Assembly (NCBI GenBank): GCA_900544435.1
Contig: UQVG01000039.1
Coordinates: 1 to 11,765 of the forward strand
DNA: 11,765 bases
Direction of reading: 5' to 3'
DNA from: an uncultured Erysipelotrichaceae bacterium
GTDB lineage: Bacteria > Bacillota_I > Bacilli_A > Erysipelotrichales > Coprobacillaceae
The notes under the pieces were generated by a model that had not been told where the DNA came from, ran no database searches, and saw nothing but the letters and a program-made list of their open reading frames with translations. The translations under genes were made by a program, and so were the position numbers. Positions 6,139 to 11,765 of the stretch are shown piece by piece; the stretch's first letter is position 1, and each line of letters starts with the position of its first letter.

Positions 6139-7578
6139 ATGAAAAAAAGCTTTTTAGCATGTATACTTGTCATGATGCTTACAATAACTGGCTGTTCAAG
6201 TAAAACAGCAACCCAAACATTATTTGTTGAAAAAAATAATAAATATGCTCTATGTACTTCAGAAGGAGATTTAAAAACAAAATTCATTTATAGTTCTTAT
6301 AAAGAAGTAGAAAATGAAGGATATATTGTTGTTCATGATAAAAAATATGAATATATTTCAACAACAGGTAAAAAATTGATTGAATATAAAAAAGGAACAA
6401 AATTAACTGCTGTTGAAAATATGATTGTTGCTAAAAATGATAAAAATAAATATGTAATCTATGATTTAGAAGGAAAAGAATTATATAAAGATAGTAAAAA
6501 AGTAAAAATATATATGTATGATTTACCAGTCATTTATCAAAATAAAAAATATTCTGTTTTAAATGGCCAAGGTGAAGTTGTAACAACATCTAAACAACAA
6601 ATTACTTATGCAGGAATTTATAATCAATCTTTTATTACAGTTGCTTATAAAAATAAAACAGTTTTATTTGATACTTCTTCAAGTAGTCAAATAGATGAAA
6701 ATGGTTTAGCAATTAAATTGAAAGGTCAATATGATGTTATTGCTAATGATTATAAAAAGGGATTTGTTTTATATGATCAAAAACAAAAGAATTTGGCTTA
6801 TGTAAATTTAAAAGGTAAAGTTAAGTTTAAAAAGGATATTGAAGTAGAAACAGCAGAATTTGATGGTTCTTCACTTATTTTAAAAGATAAAGATGATGTA
6901 AGATTATTATCTTTAGATGGATCAAAAGATGTTCTAGCAACATCTTATTATAAAAATATTAATAATTATTTGGCGAAAAATGCAAGCTATATTTATGGAC
7001 CACATAAATTTGTTGAAAATGGTAAAGAAAAAGAAGTGAAAGGGATTCAATTAAATCCAAATATTTCTGCTGTGCATGGTAAAATATTCCCTGTATATGT
7101 TCAAAATAAAGGATATCAATATTATAGTTTTAATGGTAAAGAAGCTATTAAGACAATTTATAAAGATGCTCAAGATTTTGATCAATATGGTATAGCTATT
7201 GTTTCTAAAGATGGTGAAAAGTATTATTTGATGAATTCTAAAGGAGAAAAACAATCTAAGAATTATGTCAAGATTAAATCAATTGGAAAAGGATATTATG
7301 CTGCTTATGAAACAAATAGTAAGTATGAAATTATTAATACTGAAGGTAAAATAGATATTCATGATTATTTTATGGGTGAAAGTCAAGCTTTTGAATTTGA
7401 TGGTAAGGTTTATGCTTTATTAAATAAAAGTGGTACTACTTATTTGTATGATATGGAAGAAAATGAATCATTATTTTCATTAGAAGGTGAATATCAATTG
7501 TATAATGGTAGATATTTAAGAAAGAAAAATCATAAAGCATATTATGATTTGGAAGGAAATTTAATTTATAAGGGGTAA
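6139..7578 (+). CDS. Lipoprotein with WG-like (beta-propeller type) repeats
   Basis: A 479-residue secreted lipoprotein. The N-terminus has Lys-Lys, a hydrophobic stretch and the lipobox ITGC, making C19 the lipidated residue; the mature protein should sit on the outer face of the membrane. The rest resembles degenerate WG/KWG repeats: strand-turn units ending in an aromatic-x-x-x-G-K/E pattern recur at ISTTGK (73-78), YDLEGKEL (109-116), YVNLKGKV (221-228), YSFNGKEA (329-336), LMNSKGEK (364-371), IINTEGKI (398-405) and YDLEGNLI (469-476), with FDQYGIAIVSKDGEKYYLMN (347-366) close to the WG consensus. Such repeats are thought to form beta-propeller-like binding surfaces; no enzyme motif is visible. 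The ligand is unknown. The ribosome site AAGGAGG (6124-6130) supports the start. The next gene begins 3 nt after the stop. Confidence 0.83.
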   Translation: MKKSFLACILVMMLTITGCSSKTATQTLFVEKNNKYALCTSEGDLKTKFIYSSYKEVENEGYIVVHDKKYEYISTTGKKLIEYKKGTKLTAVENMIVAKNDKNKYVIYDLEGKELYKDSKKVKIYMYDLPVIYQNKKYSVLNGQGEVVTTSKQQITYAGIYNQSFITVAYKNKTVLFDTSSSSQIDENGLAIKLKGQYDVIANDYKKGFVLYDQKQKNLAYVNLKGKVKFKKDIEVETAEFDGSSLILKDKDDVRLLSLDGSKDVLATSYYKNINNYLAKNASYIYGPHKFVENGKEKEVKGIQLNPNISAVHGKIFPVYVQNKGYQYYSFNGKEAIKTIYKDAQDFDQYGIAIVSKDGEKYYLMNSKGEKQSKNYVKIKSIGKGYYAAYETNSKYEIINTEGKIDIHDYFMGESQAFEFDGKVYALLNKSGTTYLYDMEENESLFSLEGEYQLYNGRYLRKKNHKAYYDLEGNLIYKG

Positions 7579-7581
7579 TCT

Positions 7582-8631
7582 ATGGAATATTATATTGTTT
7601 TATTAGTCTTTTATGCAATAACACTTATCTTTTTAAGATTGGTGTTTGCTGAAATAGAAGGTAGACAAGCAAGAAAGATGTCTAATGTACGTTATTTTTT
7701 AAGATATCAAGATAAGTTTGTTTATCGTCGTCAGTTTTCTATTATTTTTGTAGCATTTCTTTGTTATATGATTGTTTCTGTAGAAAAAGCATTTTCTACA
7801 ATGTGGTTTTTACAACTCATGGGATTTATTGCAGTGGGAGTTATTAGTGATGCACTTTCACAAGTTGTTTATCATTATTATATCAACATTCGTTTTAAAA
7901 AAGATATTACTGAAAGTAAAGAACTAAAAAATGAAATAGCATATGCTGTTTCAAATCAAGGTGAAGAATTGATGCAACAAACAATTCCAAGTTATGAACC
8001 ACATCAAATTATAGAAGGCTATCTTAACGAAGATAATCATTTAGCTGTTATTTCAGTAGATGGTGGAAATTTTACTTCACAATTTGAAAAATTACCACCT
8101 ATTACTTATTCTGTAGAATTAAATCCTACTAAAGCAAGAGAAACTTTAGAAGAAAAAGGTGTAAAAGTAACAACTTTTACTTCTCAAGGGAAAATGCCTT
8201 TTAAAGATGAAAAACTAGATGTTGTTGTAAATGAATTATCTAATTATGATAAATTTGAAATGTATCGTATTTTAAAACCAGGTGGTTATTTAGTTGTTGA
8301 TCAATTAGGAAGTGATAATTATAAAGAAATTATCAATATGTTTATTCCTTTTAAGTTAAAAGGTCAATGGAATAAAGAAACATGTCAATCAACACTTACA
8401 GAAATTGGTTTTGATATTGTTGATAGCTATGAAGATATTGGACATATTCGCTTTCATTCTTTATCAGCAGTTCTTGCTTTTATGAAGAGTATTTCTCCTG
8501 AAAGGGTAGAAAAATATGAACAATTTGTAAACTTCTATGCAGATGTTTTAAAAAAGATAAAAAAGAATCAGTTTTATGAAATCACAACACATAAATTTAT
8601 GGTAATAGCAAGAAAAAGTGATATGAAATAG
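7582..8631 (+). CDS. Membrane-anchored methyltransferase-like protein
   Basis: A 349-residue protein with two parts. The N-terminal third is membrane-embedded, with hydrophobic segments at about 3-22, 52-68 and 74-95 and basic stretches between them (GRQARK, YRRQF). Residues about 137-345 look like a class I SAM methyltransferase domain: a strand LAVISVDGG (154-162) at motif I, an acidic strand end SVELNP (177-182), MPFKDEKLDVVVNELSNYD (205-223) at motif IV, and YRILKPGGYLVVDQLGSDN (228-246), the usual post-I/V element. The motif I loop reads VDGGNFTSQF rather than the usual GxGxG, so SAM binding may be weak or absent. The substrate is unknown. The ribosome site AAGGGG (7570-7575) runs into the stop codon of the lipoprotein gene, showing tight coupling to that surface protein. 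Confidence 0.8.
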   Translation: MEYYIVLLVFYAITLIFLRLVFAEIEGRQARKMSNVRYFLRYQDKFVYRRQFSIIFVAFLCYMIVSVEKAFSTMWFLQLMGFIAVGVISDALSQVVYHYYINIRFKKDITESKELKNEIAYAVSNQGEELMQQTIPSYEPHQIIEGYLNEDNHLAVISVDGGNFTSQFEKLPPITYSVELNPTKARETLEEKGVKVTTFTSQGKMPFKDEKLDVVVNELSNYDKFEMYRILKPGGYLVVDQLGSDNYKEIINMFIPFKLKGQWNKETCQSTLTEIGFDIVDSYEDIGHIRFHSLSAVLAFMKSISPERVEKYEQFVNFYADVLKKIKKNQFYEITTHKFMVIARKSDMK

Positions 8632-8662
8632 GAAAATTATGAAAAAATTTTCCTATTTTTTT
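8626..8662 (+). terminator. Intrinsic terminator after the methyltransferase-like gene
   Basis: A 13-bp AT-rich stem (8626-8638 with 8646-8658) and a 7-nt loop end in a T run at 8656-8662. The TAG stop codon (8629-8631) is inside the left arm. Confidence 0.85.
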
Positions 8663-8713
8663 AATTTGATAATTAAAAAAATGTAGAAAATATCGACTAA
8701 ATTTGAGATAAAT

Positions 8714-8728
8714 ATGTAAACGCTTTAT
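8714..8728 (+). promoter_or_regulatory. CcpA-binding cre box upstream of ptsH
   Basis: ATGTAAACGCTTTAT matches the cre consensus WTGNAANCGNWNNCW at every fixed position but one (A instead of C at 8727). Its centre lies about 59 bp upstream of the predicted ptsH start. In Bacillus, cre boxes at this distance are linked to activation of ackA and pta by CcpA; repression is more usual when the box overlaps the promoter. Confidence 0.75.
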
Positions 8729-8764
8729 TTTTTTGGAAAATCCCTAGAAATTCTAAAAATATGA

Positions 8765-8773
8765 TGTTATAAT
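8765..8773 (+). promoter_or_regulatory. Extended -10 promoter of ptsH
   Basis: TGT-TATAAT (8765-8773). The -35 region is poor (TAGAAA at 8745-8750, 17 bp upstream) and forms part of a short palindrome TAGAAATTCTA (8745-8755). A weak -35 with a cre box upstream fits a promoter that needs an activator. Confidence 0.75.
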
Positions 8774-8807
8774 TGTGTCATAGAAATTTTTAAGGAGGAG
8801 TCATATA

Positions 8808-9077
8808 ATGGCAAAAGAATTATCTTTCGTAGTATCTGATCCAGTTGGATTACATGCTAGACCAGCTACTATCTTAGTAAACCAAGCTAGCAAATTCACT
8901 AGCAATATTAAATTAGTTTATAATGATAAAGAAGTAAACTTAAAATCTATTATGGGAGTTATGTCTTTAGGTGTTCCTACTAAAGCTACTGTTACTATCG
9001 TAGCTGAAGGTGATGACGAAGAAGATGTAATTGCTTCAATCGCTAAAGTAATCAAAGAACAAAAAGTTGCTGAATAA
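8808..9077 (+). CDS. ptsH: HPr, phosphocarrier protein of the sugar phosphotransferase system
   Basis: HPr carries phosphate from enzyme I (PtsI) to the sugar-specific EIIA proteins in the cytoplasm. The 89 residues match the normal length. The active-site histidine is H16 in PVGLHARPA (His15 when Met is not counted). The regulatory serine is S47 in NLKSIMGVMSLG (Ser46 in the usual numbering); in Firmicutes HPr kinase phosphorylates it, and P-Ser-HPr is the corepressor of CcpA. The gene has its own promoter, an AAGGAGGAG ribosome site (8792-8800) and a terminator straight after it, so it is not in an operon with ptsI. Tandem stops TAA-TAG end it. Codon use (GCT, AAC, ATC, GTA) suggests high expression. 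The cre box upstream implies feedback by the HPr/CcpA system on its own carrier. Confidence 0.97.
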   Translation: MAKELSFVVSDPVGLHARPATILVNQASKFTSNIKLVYNDKEVNLKSIMGVMSLGVPTKATVTIVAEGDDEEDVIASIAKVIKEQKVAE

Positions 9078-9088
9078 TAGCATTAATG

Positions 9089-9118
9089 AAAAGGGAATCA
9101 ACATGATTCCCTTTTTTT
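9089..9118 (+). terminator. Intrinsic terminator after ptsH
   Basis: A 12-bp stem (9089-9100 with 9104-9115, core GGGAATCA/TGATTCCC) with a 3-nt loop ends in a T run at 9112-9118. The next promoter's -10 starts 2 bp beyond the T run. Confidence 0.93.
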
Positions 9119-9119
9119 A

Positions 9120-9128
9120 TGTTATAAT
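9120..9128 (+). promoter_or_regulatory. Extended -10 promoter of the YbaK-like gene
   Basis: TGT-TATAAT (9120-9128) directly follows the ptsH terminator, so the -35 region (about 9100-9105, AACATG) lies inside the terminator hairpin and is far from consensus. The ribosome site AGAGGTG (9134-9140) serves the ATG at 9148. Confidence 0.68.
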
Positions 9129-9147
9129 AAATGCAGAGGTGTAAATC

Positions 9148-9630
9148 ATGGCTAAGAAGTTTAAAACAAATGCGCTTAGAATGTTGGATAAAGCAAAAAT
9201 TCCTTATTCAATAAAGGAATATGCATATGATGAAGATCATTTAGATGGAAAACATGTGGCAAGTCTTATAGATATGGCGCCAGAGGCTATTTTTAAAACA
9301 CTTGTTTTACATGATAACCATAATGAGTATCTTGTGTGTTGTGTTCCTGTTTTAGAAGAAATTGATTTAAAAAAGCTTGCTAAATTAGCAGGAAGAAAAA
9401 GTGTAGAAATGATCCATCAAAAGGACTTATTACCTGTAACAGGTTATATGCGAGGGGGATGTTCTCCAGTGGGAATGAAGAAACAATTTCCAACGTATAT
9501 GGATGAAAGTATTTTAAAAGTTAATGAGGTTGCTTTTTCGGCAGGAAAACGTGGTTTTCAAATGATTGTCAAGGTTCAAGATATTTTGACATACTTAAAT
9601 GTCGAAACTGGAGATATTATACGAAAATAA
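9148..9630 (+). CDS. ybaK: Cys-tRNA(Pro)/Cys-tRNA(Cys) deacylase, YbaK/EbsC family
   Basis: A 160-residue cytoplasmic editing enzyme that hydrolyses misacylated tRNA, classically Cys-tRNA(Pro) made by prolyl-tRNA synthetase. Family signs are the N-terminal TNALRMLDKAKIPYSIKEY, the EAIFKTLVL strand with K50 at the place of the catalytic lysine of YbaK, the GYMRGGCSPVGMKK loop (99-112) and the C-terminal SAGKRGFQMIV (131-141). The length is typical. The related ProXp-ala and INS-domain editing proteins share the fold, but GGCSPVG and FKTL fit YbaK/EbsC best. It is transcribed alone from its own extended -10 promoter; no hairpin terminator is visible between it and the phosphoglucomutase gene, only the cre box and that gene's promoter, so some read-through is possible. 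Its codons are slightly less AT-biased than those of its neighbours. Confidence 0.93.
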   Translation: MAKKFKTNALRMLDKAKIPYSIKEYAYDEDHLDGKHVASLIDMAPEAIFKTLVLHDNHNEYLVCCVPVLEEIDLKKLAKLAGRKSVEMIHQKDLLPVTGYMRGGCSPVGMKKQFPTYMDESILKVNEVAFSAGKRGFQMIVKVQDILTYLNVETGDIIRK

Positions 9631-9631
9631 T

Positions 9632-9646
9632 TTGAAAACGGTTACA
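9632..9646 (+). promoter_or_regulatory. CcpA-binding cre box upstream of the phosphoglucomutase gene
   Basis: TTGAAAACGGTTACA matches the cre consensus WTGNAANCGNWNNCW at every fixed position. It starts 1 nt after the ybaK-like stop codon and is centred about 51-57 bp upstream of the likely transcription start, like the box before ptsH. Confidence 0.83.
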
Positions 9647-9660
9647 TTTTTCTATGGTTT

Positions 9661-9689
9661 TTGACAAAGAGCTTTGATATACTTATATA
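9661..9689 (+). promoter_or_regulatory. Promoter region of the phosphoglucomutase gene
   Basis: A consensus -35 TTGACA (9661-9666) and TATATA (9684-9689) have the ideal 17-bp spacing, but transcription would then start about 9696, inside the ribosome site. An extended -10 TGA-TATACT (9675-9683) would start about 9690 and keep the ribosome site, but it cannot pair with that -35. Either or both may be used. Confidence 0.65.
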
Positions 9690-9704
9690 TAAGAGGTGGT
9701 AAAA

Positions 9705-11390
9705 ATGAATTATAACGAAAAGTATCAAAAATGGGTTAGTAAAGAAGATTTAGATCCTGCTTTAAAAGCAGAATTATTATCAATGGATGAAACTGCAAAG
9801 GAAGATGCCTTCTATACAGATGTTGAATTTGGAACAGCAGGTATGAGAGGAATCTTAGGTGCAGGGACAAATAGATTAAATATCTATGTTATTCAAAAAG
9901 CCAATGTAGGATTTGCAAAATACATTGCATCTTTACCAGAAGGTAAAGAAAGAGGTGTTGCTATTGGATATGATAATAGACATATGTCTTATAAATTTGC
10001 GATTGAATCAGCAAAAGTATTAGCAACATATGGTATTAAATCATATATCTTTGAATCATTACGTCCAACACCTGAATTATCATTTGCAGTGCGTTATTTA
10101 AAATGTGCTGGTGGTATCATGATTACAGCAAGTCATAATCCAAAAGAACATAATGGATATAAAGTATATGATGATACAGGATGCCAATTATTACCAGAAG
10201 CAGCTGATCAAGTTGTACAATATGTAAATGAAGTTGAAGATGAATTAAATATTAAAGTATTCTCTGATGAAGAAGCTTATCCATATATGACATGGATTGG
10301 TGAAGAAGTAGATGAAGCTTATTATAAAGAAGTTATGGCAATTGAAGTCAATCCTGGAATGGATAAGAGTGATTTTAAAATTGTTTTCTCTCCACAACAT
10401 GGAACATCAAATATTGCTGTTAGAACATGCTTAACAAGACTTGGTTATGATCTTGTGCCAGTATTAGCTCAATGTGCACCAGATCCAGATTTTTCTAATA
10501 CAAAATCTCCAAACCCTGAAGTTCCAGCATCTTATGAATTAGCTATTAAAAAAGCTAAAGAAGTAGATGCAGATGTTGTAGTTATTACTGACCCTGATGG
10601 TGATAGATTAGGAGTTGTTGCTAAACATAATGGTGAATATGTTTTAATGTCAGGTAACCAATCAGCAGCTGTTTATTTGGAATATATTTTAAGCCAAATG
10701 AAAGAAAAAGGAACATTACCTGATAATGCAGTTATGTATAATACAATCGTAACTTCTGATTTAGGTGAATTAGTAGCCAGAAGTTATGGTGTTGATGTAG
10801 AAAAAACATTAACTGGATTTAAATTTATTGGTGATAAGATTCGTAAATATGAACAAACTCACGAAAAAACATTTGTATTTGGTTATGAAGAATCTTATGG
10901 ATGTGTTATTAAAGATTTTGTTAGAGATAAAGATGCAGTGCAAGCTGTTTTAACTGCTGCAGAAGCAGGTAACTTCTATAAAAAACAAGGTAAAGATTTA
11001 GTTGATGTTTTAAATGAATTATATGCTAAACATGGTACATTTAAAGAAACTCAAATTGCTTTATCTAAAGCAGGAGCTGCAGGAGCTGCACGTATTAAAG
11101 AAATCATGGATAATTTAAGAAAAGATGCACCTCAAGACATTGGTGGTGTTAAAGTTGTAAAAGTTGAAGACTATGGAAATAGTACTTGTTCTGATGGAAC
11201 AACTATTCAATTACCAAAATCTAACGTATTAAAATATTACTTAGAAGATGGCTCATGGATTGCAGCAAGACCATCAGGTACAGAACCTAAATGTAAATTC
11301 TATTTCTCAATCAAAGGCAGCGATGCTAATGATGCCGCTAGTAAAACAGAAGTATTCCATAAAGCAATGATGGAAATTATTGGTGAATAG
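9705..11390 (+). CDS. pgcA: Phosphoglucomutase/phosphomannomutase (alpha-D-phosphohexomutase)
   Basis: A 561-residue cytoplasmic enzyme that interconverts glucose-1-phosphate and glucose-6-phosphate (possibly also the mannose phosphates), feeding UDP-glucose for wall and glycolipid synthesis and glycogen turnover. All four family sites are visible: the phosphoserine loop TASHNPKEHNGYK with catalytic S143; the magnesium site DPDGDR (D296, D298, D300); the sugar-binding GYEESYG (393-399); and the phosphate-binding RPSGTEPK (522-529). The N-terminal EFGTAGMRG (41-49) and the total length fit the long PgcA/PGM2-like group rather than GlmM (about 450). A GTG at 9696 would add three residues but lies within the ribosome site AAGAGGTGG (9691-9699); ATG 9705 is preferred. 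A cre box upstream ties it to carbon supply. The gene symbol is by resemblance. Confidence 0.94.
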   Translation: MNYNEKYQKWVSKEDLDPALKAELLSMDETAKEDAFYTDVEFGTAGMRGILGAGTNRLNIYVIQKANVGFAKYIASLPEGKERGVAIGYDNRHMSYKFAIESAKVLATYGIKSYIFESLRPTPELSFAVRYLKCAGGIMITASHNPKEHNGYKVYDDTGCQLLPEAADQVVQYVNEVEDELNIKVFSDEEAYPYMTWIGEEVDEAYYKEVMAIEVNPGMDKSDFKIVFSPQHGTSNIAVRTCLTRLGYDLVPVLAQCAPDPDFSNTKSPNPEVPASYELAIKKAKEVDADVVVITDPDGDRLGVVAKHNGEYVLMSGNQSAAVYLEYILSQMKEKGTLPDNAVMYNTIVTSDLGELVARSYGVDVEKTLTGFKFIGDKIRKYEQTHEKTFVFGYEESYGCVIKDFVRDKDAVQAVLTAAEAGNFYKKQGKDLVDVLNELYAKHGTFKETQIALSKAGAAGAARIKEIMDNLRKDAPQDIGGVKVVKVEDYGNSTCSDGTTIQLPKSNVLKYYLEDGSWIAARPSGTEPKCKFYFSIKGSDANDAASKTEVFHKAMMEIIGE

Positions 11391-11400
11391 AAAATGAAAG

Positions 11401-11434
11401 AAAAGCAATTCATAAAAAATGAATTGCTTTTTTT
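11401..11434 (+). terminator. Intrinsic terminator after phosphoglucomutase
   Basis: A 13-bp stem, AAAAGCAATTCAT (11401-11413) with its complement at 11419-11431, a 5-nt A loop and a T run to 11434. It starts 10 nt after the stop codon. Confidence 0.93.
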
Positions 11435-11441
11435 ATAAAAA

Positions 11442-11765
11442 ATGCTAATTAAGTTTATAATTAATTTAGTAGAAGCACTTATTGTTTCTTATTCTTTAAG
11501 TCGATTATGTCATGTTAAAAAACAAAAACTCTATTTTGTTTTGAATACATTAATGACCTTTTCTATAGAAATAATAAGTGACTATTTTGATGCGAATTAT
11601 GCACCATTAGCCATTGCTTATATTATATGTTGGAATATTTTATTATTGTTTTTTACTCGAAAGCCTAACTCAAGATAAATGTTGGTAATGACACCTAATA
11701 ATGTCAGTCTAACTTTCATAATTGGAAGCTTAACTTTTTGATTTGTTTTATCATATAGTCAAGAG
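11442..11765 (+). pseudogene. Probable decayed N-terminus of a membrane sensor-like protein (continues past window)
   Basis: A 78-codon frame from ATG 11442 to TAA 11676-11678 encodes a hydrophobic protein with about two or three membrane segments (LIKFIINLVEALIVSYSL; LNTLMTFSIEII; APLAIAYIICWNILLLFF). It starts 8 nt after a terminator T run with no ribosome site and no promoter. After the TAA the same frame goes on at once with MLVMTPNNVSLTFIIGSLTF, a TGA at 11739-11741 and then FVLSYSQE to the window end, still membrane-like. This suggests one longer gene broken by two nonsense codons. The layout (MLIKFIINLVEALI start, polytopic N-terminus) resembles AgrC/GHKL-type sensor kinases, but no kinase motif is visible and the family call is only a resemblance. 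It could instead be a short real membrane protein. Confidence 0.42.

Noticed and set aside
6139..7578. Extracellular substrate-binding lipoprotein of an ABC transporter.
   Set aside because: The repeat pattern is WG-like, there is no periplasmic-binding fold signature and no permease or ATPase gene is nearby.
9696..9704. GTG start for phosphoglucomutase adding three residues.
   Set aside because: The GTG lies within the AAGAGGTGG ribosome site; ATG 9705 has the right spacing.
11739..11741. TGA read as tryptophan, Mollicutes-style.
   Set aside because: A TAA stop interrupts the same frame 60 bp earlier, and all intact genes use TGG for Trp, so gene decay explains it better.
1..11765. CRISPR array, tRNA or rRNA gene, toxin-antitoxin pair or phage-defence island.
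   Set aside because: No spaced direct-repeat array, cloverleaf-like segment or known defence family was seen on either strand.

Overview
The window comes from a low-GC Gram-positive bacterium, most likely an anaerobic gut Firmicute of the Erysipelotrichia/Coprobacillus type. The reasons are the very AT-rich codon use, strong AGGAGG-type ribosome binding sites, an HPr with a regulatory serine site, CcpA cre boxes, a reverse rubrerythrin and simple hairpin/T-tract terminators. The genus is inferred from style only; no ribosomal marker is present.

Layout. (1) 1-728, minus strand: the N-terminal half of an IS1202/ISNCY-type transposase, cut by the window edge. Between it and the next gene lie a perfect 36-bp palindrome and repeated 10-bp motifs that probably mark the end of the element. 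(2) 942-1532: reverse rubrerythrin (peroxide/oxygen defence) behind a strong promoter that begins just beyond the IS. (3) 1624-2820: a DUF554 membrane protein and a GNAT acetyltransferase in a two-gene operon closed by a terminator. (4) 2906-6042: an unrecognised helical protein, then a tight esterase/ATP-grasp ligase pair. This is the best candidate here for an undescribed small-molecule or peptide ligation pathway. (5) 6139-8631: a lipoprotein with WG-like repeats, coupled to a membrane-anchored methyltransferase-like protein whose SAM-binding glycine motif is degenerate. (6) 8808-11390: a carbon-metabolism block of HPr (ptsH), a YbaK/EbsC-type aminoacyl-tRNA deacylase and a phosphoglucomutase. 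cre boxes stand before ptsH and the phosphoglucomutase gene. (7) 11442 to the end: a short hydrophobic reading frame that continues in frame past a TAA and a TGA, probably the decayed N-terminus of a membrane sensor.

Every recognisable gene outside the IS is on the plus strand. Units are short, usually one or two genes, and most end in an intrinsic terminator, several of whose stems contain the stop codon. Nearly all promoters have an extended -10 of the form TGn-TATAAT with poor -35 boxes. The two cre boxes lie about 50-60 bp upstream of the likely transcription starts, a position associated with CcpA activation in Bacillus (ackA, pta), so ptsH and pgm may be raised together when sugar is plentiful.
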